Positions 29,371 to 37,893 of a stretch of 64,000 nucleotides of DNA are shown here, one piece after another. The notes under the pieces were generated by a model, which saw only the letters and a list, made by a program, of their open reading frames with translations, had not been told where the DNA came from and ran no database searches. The stretch covers positions 1,488,001 to 1,552,000 of the forward strand of contig NZ_JELR01000001.1 of NCBI RefSeq assembly GCF_000708675.1. The letters run 5' to 3'. The DNA is from Microbulbifer sp. HZ11 (lineage in GTDB: Bacteria > Pseudomonadota > Gammaproteobacteria > Pseudomonadales > Cellvibrionaceae). Numbering within the stretch: position 1 is the stretch's first letter; the number at the start of each line of letters is the position of its first letter. A program made the position numbers and the translations under genes.

Positions 29371-30846
29371 ATGACAGAGCCTCAAACCGAGAATAGCTAC
29401 CGGACACAGCGCAAGCCGAGATCAGCGTTTGCCACCCGCGAAGCCTATCTTGAGCACGAACTGCAAGTCATGGCCCCGCGCCGCTGGGCCCCCAACTACC
29501 CATTCCGCGACTACCGTTTTGAGTGGGAAGACTGGATCCCCGCCATGGCCGCCACTATCGGCAAGGTAGTGATGGTGGCCGCTATTGTGGCGGCATTCGC
29601 CACACCGCTGGGGCTTTCCACCGAATTTATAACGGAGAATATCCGTTTCGAGATGCTGATCGCGGCAGTTCTGTTCGCCTTCTTTCTTTCCGGATTCCTG
29701 AACCCCACCGCCAACCTGCCCGGCACCCACGGGCCACTGATCCCCATGATTCCCCTTGTCGTCGCCTCCGGAGGGCACCCCATGGCACTGGGGATCATGA
29801 TCGGAATACTGGGCTTTATCCTGGGTATCACCAAATGCGGGAGCCTGCTCACCCGACTGACCAGCAATGGGGTAGCTGGCGGCCTGCTGCTGTACCTCGG
29901 ATTTATTGGCGTAACCAGCCAGGTGGGGCGCCTGTTTAGCTGGGCGGAAAGCTTCGACAAGGGCCATATCGCCTTCGTCGTACTGCTCGCCACCATAGTC
30001 ATGTACGCCCTGCTCGAGCACTTCCGCAAACGCTGGCTGGCCATTCCGCTGGGGTGCCTGCTGGCGGGGCTGATAGCTTTTGCGCTAGGGGCACCCTTCG
30101 AATTCACCACCGAACCAGGCCTGCCGAACATGAACCCGGCATATTGGTGGGGGGAATCCACCGGCTGGCAGCTGGGTTTACCGGACCTGAAGGCGTTCCT
30201 GGCGGTCACCCCCTTCGCCATTCTCGCCGTCGCCATGTGGTCCCCGGACTTCCTCGGCCATCAGGTGTTCCAGCGACTCAACTACCCGAAAAACACCGAC
30301 CGGGTAATCATGAATATTGACGACACCATGATCGGCGCCGCCTCCCGGCAAATTGTCGGCAGTGTCATGGGGGGCGCAAATATCACCTCCTCCTGGGGGA
30401 CCTACATCGTGCCGGCGGCAATCGCCAAACGGCCAATTCCCGGCGGTGCCGTACTCACCGGTATCCTGTGTATTGCCACGGCAATACTCGGCTACCCCAT
30501 GGATCTCGCGGTATGGCCACCGGTGTTAAGCATCGCGCTGATCGTTGGCGTGTTCCTACCACTGTTGGAAGCCGGCATGCAAATGACCCGCAAAGGCAAA
30601 ACCACCGAATCCGCCGCCGTCGTCATTTTCTCCTCCGCCATCGTCAACCCGGTATTTGGCTGGTCATTGACGGTGCTGCTGGACAATCTGGGGCTGATCG
30701 GGTGTAAGGAACGCGGGCAGGAGCTTGGGCACACTGGCCGATGGATAATTCCCGGGATTGTTTTTGCTTTGCTGAGTGTTGTGATGTTGGCGATTGGGAT
30801 GTTTCCGGGGGTGCCGGCGGTGGTGGGGGCGTTCAGAATGGAATAA
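29371..30846 (+). CDS. DUF3360 family permease
   Basis: The 491-residue membrane protein has about 12 hydrophobic segments. Its start (FATREAYLEHELQVMAPRRW) and the first loop (FRDYRFEWEDWIPAMAATIGK) are typical of the DUF3360 family, related to SulP/NCS2-like permeases. The substrate is unknown. There is no STAS domain. The last codons are unusually G-rich (30770-30840) but the frame is intact. It is the last gene before the accessory island. Confidence 0.85.
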   Translation: MTEPQTENSYRTQRKPRSAFATREAYLEHELQVMAPRRWAPNYPFRDYRFEWEDWIPAMAATIGKVVMVAAIVAAFATPLGLSTEFITENIRFEMLIAAVLFAFFLSGFLNPTANLPGTHGPLIPMIPLVVASGGHPMALGIMIGILGFILGITKCGSLLTRLTSNGVAGGLLLYLGFIGVTSQVGRLFSWAESFDKGHIAFVVLLATIVMYALLEHFRKRWLAIPLGCLLAGLIAFALGAPFEFTTEPGLPNMNPAYWWGESTGWQLGLPDLKAFLAVTPFAILAVAMWSPDFLGHQVFQRLNYPKNTDRVIMNIDDTMIGAASRQIVGSVMGGANITSSWGTYIVPAAIAKRPIPGGAVLTGILCIATAILGYPMDLAVWPPVLSIALIVGVFLPLLEAGMQMTRKGKTTESAAVVIFSSAIVNPVFGWSLTVLLDNLGLIGCKERGQELGHTGRWIIPGIVFALLSVVMLAIGMFPGVPAVVGAFRME

Positions 30847-30867
30847 CCGTAACCGATCAGGTATCAA

Positions 30868-31185
30868 TTGATACTGCGCAACAGCAGCCTGCAAATACTG
30901 GTAGGAGCCGCTATCGGCGCAGCCAAACATGCCAACAAGAAACTGAATTACCCTGCTCGAAGCGAAGCCGCCAGCGCCATCGCCCAGCTACTGGAGCACC
31001 ACCCCCTCGCGAACGTGAGCGCGCAAGAAATGAAAGGCGCTATAGGTATGCGCAACGCCATTGTTCACGACTACTTCAACCTGGACTGGGAGCTAATCCA
31101 GGCCGTGCTGGAAGAACAGAAATACAAAAAGGTTGGTCTGTTTGTGGAGCATTGTTGCAAGCTGCTTGGCGACAGCACCGACTAA
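30868..31185 (+). pseudogene. HepT-like HEPN protein, N-terminally truncated, no MNT partner
   Basis: The frame encodes 105 residues ending in a HEPN domain of the HepT type. The active-site motif R-x4-6-H-x-Y is intact as MRNAIVHDYFN, and LEHHPLANVSAQEMKGAIG before it fits HepT. The usual first helix (about 30 residues) is missing and the only start is TTG with no good ribosome site. No nucleotidyltransferase gene is next to it on this strand. It is probably the 3' remnant of a HepT gene, although expression of a short form cannot be excluded. Confidence 0.6.
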
Positions 31186-31281
31186 CCCATACCAGCAGTG
31201 ACGTCGGCCACAGCCACTGCACTAATATTCACAGTTGGCGCTATACCACAGTGATGGCAGGGTTTGACGCCAGCGAATCAT

Positions 31282-31611
31282 TCAAGCCGCCGGCTTTACG
31301 GGCGCCCGAAAAAGGAGGCTTTTTTTCTCAATTTCTTCGTGAAATGCTTCTGGCAACAGGGCCCAGTCATGCACTTCAACCAGAATTGGGATTGTACTTT
31401 GACTCAGTGCCTCTTTAAGCGCCCCAAGGCCAGATAAGGGCGCAGAAAGATCACCTGGGTTGCGAAGCACTAGGTCCAGGTCACTACCTTCATGGGCCCC
31501 GCCGACCACCCGACTACCGAACGCCCAGACTTCAGCCTCCGGGACCTGCTCATCGAGAATACCCAACACGCCTTCCGCGTATCGCGGCAACAGATCAAGC
31601 TTGGGTGCCAT
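31282..31611 (-). CDS. MNT-type nucleotidyltransferase (antitoxin of HEPN-MNT pair)
   Basis: The 109-residue protein is a minimal nucleotidyltransferase. The active-site motif is GSRVVGGAHEGSDLDLVL, a GS-x9/10-DxD pattern, with a later VEVHDWALLP likely giving the third carboxylate. In HEPN-MNT modules it neutralises the HEPN toxin, in known cases by AMPylation. Its start overlaps the end of the HEPN gene by 17 bases, the arrangement of a two-gene operon. Confidence 0.87.
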   Translation of the reverse strand: MAPKLDLLPRYAEGVLGILDEQVPEAEVWAFGSRVVGGAHEGSDLDLVLRNPGDLSAPLSGLGALKEALSQSTIPILVEVHDWALLPEAFHEEIEKKSLLFRAPVKPAA

Positions 31612-32026
31612 CAGTCATCTCCGACAATACCTTGGCTAGCGCCCTGGCATCCTCAACATAACGCGGTAAGAGCACTAACGTTTCATTTGCGAATTGCTCG
31701 CCATAGTCGTGCGCCGTGGTGTTCCGGTTGGCGCGATACTCAAGCCAACGCTCGACCTCATCTATACTCAGCAAACCATGAGTCCCAGCGTTTCTCAGGA
31801 CATCATTGAAAACCAGTCTATCGACTTGTCGCGGGCTCCCGGAAAATGCCTTCAACGCCTTTCGCAACAACTTTCCCGATGTTTCCAACGAAAGCTCAAA
31901 ACTCTTGATGGCGGCATTACGAAACAGATCGTATTGAACACTGCCCGGCGATACCTTACCCAACTCTTCGAGCGCTACAGCCAGTGTATCCACCGTCCGG
32001 CACAGATGATCCACGTTTAGAGCCAT
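31595..32026 (-). CDS. HEPN-domain protein (HI0074-like NTase partner, putative toxin)
   Basis: The 143-residue helical protein matches the HI0074/nucleotidyltransferase-substrate-binding HEPN family. It starts with MALNVDHLCRTVDTLAVALEELG. The RNase-type motif R-x4-6-H-x-Y is present as RANRNTTAHDYGE. In toxin-antitoxin systems the HEPN partner is the RNase toxin. The ATG at 32026 follows GGAAGGG. It is the first gene of the two-gene operon with the MNT gene. It lies next to the RAYT gene in an island of mobile remnants. Confidence 0.87.
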   Translation of the reverse strand: MALNVDHLCRTVDTLAVALEELGKVSPGSVQYDLFRNAAIKSFELSLETSGKLLRKALKAFSGSPRQVDRLVFNDVLRNAGTHGLLSIDEVERWLEYRANRNTTAHDYGEQFANETLVLLPRYVEDARALAKVLSEMTDGTQA

Positions 32027-32145
32027 TTTCCCTTCCAAAAGTCACTATAATCGCCTTCCGGCCGATTATAGTGCTTGCTCACTTGGTCACAACGAGTTCG
32101 TTCAAGCCGACTCACGGAATCATGACTCACAGGTCAAAGTCAACC

Positions 32146-33132
32146 TCACAACCCACTTCCTAAAACCTCCCCCCTTGCCGCTTCAAACAGGCGACTCAAT
32201 TCGGCGCTCCCCCTCACCTTCTCCTTTATCCGCCGCACCGCCTGACTCACCGCACTGTAATGCACACCACCAAACACTGCGCCAATCTCTGGCAGCGTCA
32301 TCCCCGCCAGATCCTGACAAAGCCACATCGCCACCGCCCGCGCCGGATTTGCGCCAGAGCGCCCAGGCGCCGAGCGCTTATAAAGGTCGTCAGCCTGCCG
32401 CTCAAAGACCGTTGCAACAGCCTCCACAATCGTCACATGCCCAACCGAAGTGCCGCCGTCACCGGCCACGCCGTTCACCTCGGGCGGTATCTCACCAAGC
32501 CGCGAGCGCATTTCTGCCTGAAACGCCTCACCACCAAGAAACGGCGACTGCCGCTGACGCTCGTAAAACGCCGCCACTTCCTCATCCACACCCTGCTCCA
32601 CAAACTGCCGGTAGCCCTGGTACTTGTCCCGACGGCCCAACGCCGCGTAGGTAAAATCCCGATACAGCCAGTCTGGCGATTTGCAAAGATTGAGGAATGC
32701 GGGATAACTGGACCAGCGATACGCCTCCAATGAATCCACCAACGGCTGCCTGGTCTCAATCGGGTTGCGGTGGATATACCGGGTTAGTGGCAAGTGGTAA
32801 CTATCGGCCTCCACCAAAATTGCCTTGTAGCGACCGCGAAACAGCGGGCCATCCCGCCCCTGCAGCCGATTAAAGCGCTGAGTATAAACACCATTGATAT
32901 GGCGCATCGCGCGGCTCAGATTGCCGAGAGGTGTGTGAATAAGAAGATGGTAGTGGTTGCCCATCAAACAATAGGCGTGCACCTGAACCTGAAACCGCTG
33001 ATGGGCTTCAGCAAGCGTATTGAGAAATGCGGAATAGCAATCCGCATTGAGAAAAATTTTCTGCCGGGCCAAGCCACGATTCATCACGTGGTACCAGGCT
33101 CCGGGGTATTCCAGTCGTAAAGGTCTGCTCAT
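32146..33132 (-). mobile_element. RAYT: REP-associated tyrosine transposase (Y1/HUH)
   Basis: The 328-residue protein is a Y1-type HUH transposase. The HUH metal site is MGNHYHLLIHT (residues 58-68), and the catalytic tyrosine lies in LTRYIHRNPIE. The N-terminal MSRPLRLEYPGAWYHVMNRG is the RAYT signature. The C-terminal ~90 residues (AVAMWLCQDLAGMTLPEIGAVFGGVHYSAV) resemble the DNA-binding domain IV of DnaA, as seen in long RAYTs. Such proteins process REP hairpins and are usually single-copy, domesticated genes. The start codon sits in the loop of an 11-bp palindrome (33106-33155). The frame is intact. Confidence 0.92.
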
Positions 33133-33155
33133 GTAAGGAGAGTAGACTGGAATAC
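33106..33155. promoter_or_regulatory. Palindrome enclosing the RAYT start codon
   Basis: GTATTCCAGTC at 33106-33116 and GACTGGAATAC at 33145-33155 are perfect 11-bp arms with a 28-base loop that includes the RAYT ATG (33130-33132). An identical palindrome encloses the start of the truncated copy (33294-33343). It could be a transposase recognition hairpin or a translational control hairpin. Confidence 0.55.
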
Positions 33156-33176
33156 TGTTATGTCAAGATTTGACCC

Positions 33177-33320
33177 CTAAACCACTAAACTCAGCCCAGA
33201 CAGTGTATTGAGAAACGCGGAATAGCAACCCGCATTGATAAAAGTTTTCTGCCGGGCCAGGCCACGGTTCATCACGTGGTACCAGGCTCCGGGGTATTCC
33301 AGTCGTAAAGGTCTGCTCAT
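33177..33320 (-). pseudogene. Truncated second RAYT copy (5' end only)
   Basis: The 166-bp segment 33205-33370 is a near-copy (roughly 94% by eye) of 33017-33182, the 5' end and leader of the intact RAYT gene. It retains MSRPLRLEYPGAWYHVMNRG and reads about 39 RAYT residues before diverging and stopping at 33177. Many of the differences are synonymous, so it comes from a diverged paralogue rather than a recent duplication. Confidence 0.85.
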
Positions 33321-33390
33321 GTAAGGAGACAAGACTGGAATACTGTTGTGTCAAGATTTGACCCCTAAACTTTCCTTTGACCCCTAAACT

Positions 33391-33876
33391 TTCCGCCAGC
33401 AGCGCTGCTGGGTACACAAAACGGCCAACGTTCTGAATAAGCTGCCAAAAGCGAGCCAACCCAAAGCAAAGCGTTTCCTGCACGACATCTGGCAGGCAGA
33501 GACACGGGCAGATGCGGAGAGTGCCTTCGACACCTTCATCAAGACGTACGAGGCAAAATACCCGAAAGTCACTGAATGCTTGCTCAAGGATCACGAAGAG
33601 CTGATGAGCTTCTACGACTTCCCGGCGAAGCACTGGCAGAGCATCCGGACAACGAACCCAATTGAGTCAACGTTCGGAACAATACGGCGTCGCACTAAAC
33701 GCTCGAAGGGCTGCCTATCAAGAGACGGAATGCTGCACATGTTGTTCAAACTGGGCATGTGCGCAGAAGGAAAATGGAGAAAGCTCCGGGGCTTTGACTA
33801 CCTCGCGAAAGTCATTACCGGAGTGAAATTCAAAGATGGAGAAGAGGTGCCAGCCGCTGACCAGAGCGCTGCTTGA
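33391..33876 (+). pseudogene. IS256-family transposase, C-terminal remnant
   Basis: The open frame reads QRCWVHKTANVLNKLPK, then ECLLKDHEELMSFYDFPAKHW, RTTNPIESTFGTIRRRT and MLFKLGMCAEGKWRKLRGF. These are the last third of an IS256 (mutator-type) transposase, including the region around the final catalytic glutamate (NPIEST). The N-terminal two thirds, with the DDE aspartates, is missing; the frame starts abruptly next to the RAYT leader duplication. It cannot encode an active transposase. The 3' end of the IS and its inverted repeat are not clear. Confidence 0.9.
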
Positions 33877-33946
33877 TCAAGACCGCTGAACACCAGAATT
33901 GACAATAACTCTACCCCATGACCCCTACCCCCACAAACTCGCGGGC

Positions 33947-33978
33947 AAACAAAAAAGCCCCGCAAAAACTGCGGGGCT
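33947..33978 (-). terminator. Intrinsic terminator of pilA
   Basis: On the minus strand a perfect 9-bp stem (AGCCCCGCA / TGCGGGGCT, 33956-33978) with loop GTTTT is followed by TTTTTGTTT. It lies 71 bases after the pilA stop. Confidence 0.85.
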
Positions 33979-34049
33979 CTCTTCCACTAATTATTAAGGT
34001 AAGGGTTGACCCTTAGCCCTAACTGGTCACAAATTGACCATAGCCTCTA

Positions 34050-34496
34050 CTAGGGAGCAGTAGTAGTGCACCCTTTAGGCATATGCTTTTGCAACGTGGT
34101 GCCAGCGCACGTCCAGCCGAATGAAGCATTACTAGCTGTAGGCGGTACAGGAGTGAAGGTTACGGTTTTGCTTTTAAGCTCACTTGATACTCCAGCAGAG
34201 TTAAAAGTAACAGTAATCACTCCTGTGCCGTCACCTACAGCCAAAGCAGAGTACTCACCAGTCGCAGCTAGGCTATCGGAGTCGAGAGGAGAACCACCGC
34301 TAGCAGGGTATGCACCCTCACTATTCCAGTACTCGACTATTGCGGTCTTGGCTGCAGCCGCAATAGACGGAGCTTCCGCTGCTTGGGCTCGCGCAGTGTA
34401 ATCCTGGTATGCAGGCAGTGCTACTGCAGCCAGAATGCCAATGATCGCAACTACGATCATCAATTCAATAAGAGTAAAACCCTGTTGCTTTTTCAT
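34050..34496 (-). CDS. pilA: Type IV major pilin PilA
   Basis: The 148-residue prepilin has the class III signal [22 protein letters not shown] with a short positive leader, the conserved glutamate at position 5 of the mature protein and the first hydrophobic helix. The globular domain ends with a disulfide pair ([16 protein letters not shown]). The ATG at 34494-34496 is clear; the frame continues upstream but with non-pilin sequence. It is divergent from pilB, the usual Pseudomonas-like arrangement, and is processed by PilD encoded nearby. pilA is often under sigma-54 and PilR, but I could not find a convincing -24/-12 site. Confidence 0.95.
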   Translation of the reverse strand: MKKQQGFTLIELMIVVAIIGILAAVALPAYQDYTARAQAAEAPSIAAAAKTAIVEYWNSEGAYPASGGSPLDSDSLAATGEYSALAVGDGTGVITVTFNSAGVSSELKSKTVTFTPVPPTASNASFGWTCAGTTLQKHMPKGCTTTAP

Positions 34497-34917
34497 TGTA
34501 ACCGTCTCCATACAGACTGTTGTTTTTGGACGAAATCCCGTGAGGAAGTCGACAATTACAATACCGGGTTTGTGGCAAAACGCGCAAGCGGCACCTCCCT
34601 CAGTTACTACGAAAGTTAAACCAAATCTCCAACAATCTGGTCGCAACGCAACCACAGCGAGCAAAACTTAACCACCACCTCTGTTATAGTGACACTTATT
34701 GTCAGCTAGTGGCTACTCACAAACCTATTAATTAATATAGTAGGCCCCAAAAGTCGATTGCTCATAAATTTCTTTAACTAGGCAGGTTAAGGCTGTGATC
34801 CAATTGTCTTTTCAGCAATTGGCGACTGCCAGTTAATTCGATATATTGAGGAGCAGGCGTACCCGTGCAATAAACCGCCAAACCTGCCCCAAAAATAGAC
34901 ATTGCGAATATATTTTA
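34497..34917. promoter_or_regulatory. 421-bp divergent pilA/pilB regulatory region
   Basis: AT-rich DNA without a gene. Two small perfect inverted repeats are visible: TGACA-CTTAT-TGTCA (34690-34704) and CCAATTG-TCTTTTCAG-CAATTGG (34800-34822). Promoters for both directions must lie here. A GGTGCCGCTTGCG on the minus strand near 34590 resembles a sigma-54 site but the GG-GC spacing is not the required 10, so it is not claimed. Confidence 0.5.
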
Positions 34918-36630
34918 ATGAGTAGCACCTCTCTCAGCGGACTGGCCAAGCGGCTGGTGATCGATAAGGCACTTGACGAGCCCACCGCTCAATCAGCGCT
35001 CACAGCGGCCAAACGGGAAGGCCAGAGTTTCGCCCAGCACGCGGTAGAAGCAAAACTGATTAAAAGTCGGGAGCTGGCCAGCATTGCCAGTCAGGCATTC
35101 GGCTCACCGCTTTTCGACCTGTCCAGCTATAATTTCGATCTACTGCCTAGGAACGTGGTTGACGAAAAGCTGATAACCAAGCACTTCGCCCTGCCGCTGT
35201 ATAAGCGTGGCAACCGGCTTTTTGTGGCAGTGGCAGACCCCACCAACCTAGCGGGCTTGGATGAAATTAATTTCAACACCGGCCTCAATACCGATGCAGT
35301 GTTGGTCGAGACCGACAAGCTGGCGAAAGCGATTGAAAGCTACCTCGCCAATAGTGACGATGTTGGCGGTGGTCTCGAAGGGCTGGACGATGAAGATCTG
35401 GACTCCCTGGATGTGGAAGGCGGTGAACAAGCTCGCGATGATGAAAGCGATATAGGTGGCGATGAGGCGCCCGTCGTGCGCTTTGTCAACAAAGTCCTGC
35501 TCGATGCAATCCGTACCGGCGCTTCCGATATTCACTTTGAACCGTATGAGAAGACCTATCGCGTACGCATGCGTACCGATGGCGTGCTGCACGAGGTGGC
35601 GCGCCCCCCGATCCAGCTGGCTACCCGGATTTCCGCGCGCCTGAAAGTGATGTCGAAAATGGATATCTCCGAGCGGCGCGTGCCTCAGGACGGGCGCATC
35701 AAAATGAAGCTATCCAAAACCAAGGCCATCGATTTCCGGGTAAACAGCCTGCCCACCTTGTGGGGCGAGAAGATAGTACTGCGAATTCTGGACCCCTCTT
35801 CTGCCAAGCTGGGTATTGACGCCCTCGGTTATGAGGAAGAGCAGAAGAAAATTTATATGAATGCCTTGGCGCAACCTCAGGGCATGATTCTGGTGACCGG
35901 CCCAACGGGGTCCGGTAAAACGGTATCTCTTTACACTGGCCTCAATATCCTCAATACACCAGAGCGCAATATTTCAACTGCTGAAGACCCAGTGGAAATC
36001 AACCTGGAGGGAATCAACCAGGTTAACGTCTCCAATAAGGTAGGGCTGAACTTTGCCGAGGCCCTGCGCTCGTTCTTACGGCAGGATCCGGATATTGTAA
36101 TGGTGGGGGAGATCCGGGACCTGGAAACCGCAGAGATTGCCATCAAGGCGGCTCAGACCGGCCACCTGGTTTTGTCTACCCTGCACACCAATTCCGCGCC
36201 GGAAACTCTCACCCGGTTGATGAACATGGGGGTTCCCACTTTCAATATCGCCACCTCGGTGAGCGTGATTATTGCCCAGCGCCTGGCACGGAGATTGTGT
36301 GGCGAATGTAAAAAGCCTGCACAGCTACCAGAAGATGTATTGAAGGAAGAAGGCTTTGATACAGTGACCATCCCTAAAAGTGAGTGGCAAATTTTTCAGC
36401 CGGTGGGCTGCGAGCACTGCTCCAAGGGCTACAAGGGGCGGGTCGGCGTGTATGAAGTGGTTCGCATCACTGATGGGATTTCGCGCATTATAATGGAGGG
36501 GGGAAACTCCATTCAAATTGCCGACCAGGCTCAGAAAGAAGGCTTCAACAACCTGCGTACATCTGCCTTACGCAAGGTAGTGATGGGGGTCACCAGCCTC
36601 GAAGAAGCCAACCGGGTTACCAACGACTAA
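34918..36630 (+). CDS. pilB: Type IV pilus extension ATPase PilB
   Basis: PilB is the hexameric motor that drives pilin polymerisation. The 570-residue protein has an N-terminal T2SSE-N (MshEN) region (LAKRLVIDKALDEPTAQSAL) and an acidic linker. The ATPase core has Walker A GPTGSGKTVSLY, the Asp box (DIHFEPYEKTYRVR), Walker B PDIVMVGEIRD and the His box GHLVLSTLHTNSA. A zinc tetracysteine (LCGECKKPAQ, CEHCSKGYKG) is complete. ATG at 34918 is chosen over a frame extension to 34846 that lacks homology, though the ribosome site is weak. It starts the pilBCD operon. Confidence 0.95.
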   Translation: MSSTSLSGLAKRLVIDKALDEPTAQSALTAAKREGQSFAQHAVEAKLIKSRELASIASQAFGSPLFDLSSYNFDLLPRNVVDEKLITKHFALPLYKRGNRLFVAVADPTNLAGLDEINFNTGLNTDAVLVETDKLAKAIESYLANSDDVGGGLEGLDDEDLDSLDVEGGEQARDDESDIGGDEAPVVRFVNKVLLDAIRTGASDIHFEPYEKTYRVRMRTDGVLHEVARPPIQLATRISARLKVMSKMDISERRVPQDGRIKMKLSKTKAIDFRVNSLPTLWGEKIVLRILDPSSAKLGIDALGYEEEQKKIYMNALAQPQGMILVTGPTGSGKTVSLYTGLNILNTPERNISTAEDPVEINLEGINQVNVSNKVGLNFAEALRSFLRQDPDIVMVGEIRDLETAEIAIKAAQTGHLVLSTLHTNSAPETLTRLMNMGVPTFNIATSVSVIIAQRLARRLCGECKKPAQLPEDVLKEEGFDTVTIPKSEWQIFQPVGCEHCSKGYKGRVGVYEVVRITDGISRIIMEGGNSIQIADQAQKEGFNNLRTSALRKVVMGVTSLEEANRVTND

Positions 36631-36663
36631 CCAGACACACGATAAAAAACCGGGATTAACACC

Positions 36664-37878
36664 ATGGCCAAAGCCGCCACCGCAGTCGCTTATATCTATA
36701 AAGGCGTGGATGCCAAAGGTAATAAAGTTGAGGGGGAGGTCAACAGCACAACCCCCGCGTTAATCAAGGCCCAGTTGCGCCGACAGGGAATTATAGCCAA
36801 CAGGGTACAGAAAAAGCCCCAACCTTTATTCGGAGGCAAGAAAAAGGTAAAGCCCGGCGACATTGCTATCTTCACTCGTCAGATGGCTACCATGATGAAG
36901 GCCGGCGTGCCTCTAGTGCAGAGTTTTGAGATTGTTGCTGATGGCCTGGATAACGAGGGGCTGAAGGATTTGATATTTAAGATCCGGGATGATGTTGCTT
37001 CCGGCACGGCCTTCGCCGACGCTCTGCGTAAGCATCCCCTCTATTTTGATGACTTATTCTGTAACCTTGTTGCCTCGGGCGAGCAGTCTGGCGCACTGGA
37101 AACCATGCTGGATCGTATTGCCACATATAAGGAGAAAACCGAGTCACTTAAGAAGAAAATCAAGAAAGCAATGACCTACCCCATTGCGGTTGTGGTCGTT
37201 GCGGCAATTGTAACAGCTGTACTATTGGTAAAAGTTGTACCACAGTTCGCTCAAACCTTCTCCAGTTTTGGCGCAGACCTCCCAGCATTCACTTTATTTG
37301 TGCTAGGGATCTCTGAATGGATGCAGGCAAATTGGCTCATCGCATTTATTTGTACAATAATTATCGTAGGCGGGACAATAGAAGCAAAAAAACGAAATAA
37401 AAATATCGCAAATGCTTTTGACAAGCTGATGCTGAGAATCCCCGTCTTAGGCCAGATTACTTACAACTCTATTGCCGCTCGCTTTGCGAGAACCCTATCT
37501 ACTACGTTCGCGGCAGGTGTACCACTAATAGATGCCTTGAAATCTGTCGCGGGTGCCACCGGAAATGTTATTTATGAGGAGGCTACTCTAAAGATCCGCG
37601 ACTCTGTAGCCACAGGTATTCCTTTGAATGGCGCTATGCGAGCTTCAGGGCTTTACCCAATCATGTTGGTACAGATGGCAGCAATTGGCGAAGAATCAGG
37701 TTCACTGGATGAAATGCTGGCAAAAGCTGCCGATTTCTATGAAGAGGCCGTAGATAATATGGTTGATAACCTTACAACCTTGCTAGAACCTATGATTATG
37801 GCTGTCTTGGGTGTTCTGGTCGGTGGTCTGCTCATTGCCATGTACCTACCCATCTTCCAACTAGGTCAAGTAGTCTAA
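36664..37878 (+). CDS. pilC: Type IV pilus inner-membrane platform protein PilC
   Basis: The 404-residue protein has two T2SSF repeats (FTRQMATMMKAGVPLVQSFE and FARTLSTTFAAGVPLIDALKS) and three hydrophobic segments. It anchors the motor in the inner membrane. Base composition changes inside the gene: from about 37170 the codons are notably AT-rich (AAAAATATCGCAAATGC, TTATTTGTACAATAATT) compared with pilB and pilD. The protein is intact, so this is a composition mosaic and not damage. It lies 33 bp after pilB and 15 bp before pilD. Confidence 0.94.
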   Translation: MAKAATAVAYIYKGVDAKGNKVEGEVNSTTPALIKAQLRRQGIIANRVQKKPQPLFGGKKKVKPGDIAIFTRQMATMMKAGVPLVQSFEIVADGLDNEGLKDLIFKIRDDVASGTAFADALRKHPLYFDDLFCNLVASGEQSGALETMLDRIATYKEKTESLKKKIKKAMTYPIAVVVVAAIVTAVLLVKVVPQFAQTFSSFGADLPAFTLFVLGISEWMQANWLIAFICTIIIVGGTIEAKKRNKNIANAFDKLMLRIPVLGQITYNSIAARFARTLSTTFAAGVPLIDALKSVAGATGNVIYEEATLKIRDSVATGIPLNGAMRASGLYPIMLVQMAAIGEESGSLDEMLAKAADFYEEAVDNMVDNLTTLLEPMIMAVLGVLVGGLLIAMYLPIFQLGQVV

Positions 37879-37893
37879 CGATTAGAATCTAAA

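Noticed and set aside
30884-30908. REP-like stretch CAGCCTGCAAATACTGGTAGGAGCC in the HepT remnant (landmarks only)
   Set aside because: It resembles GTAGGAGCCTGC repeats, but it is in frame with plausible HepT coding sequence and has no inverted core, so I do not call it a repeat.
33163-33633. Minus-strand frame across the RAYT-IS256 junction
   Set aside because: It crosses the duplicated leader and the antisense of the IS256 remnant and has no relation to a known protein.
34585-34600. Possible sigma-54 site upstream of pilA
   Set aside because: GGTGCC...TTGCG is suggestive, but the GG-to-GC spacing does not fit the strict 10 bases.
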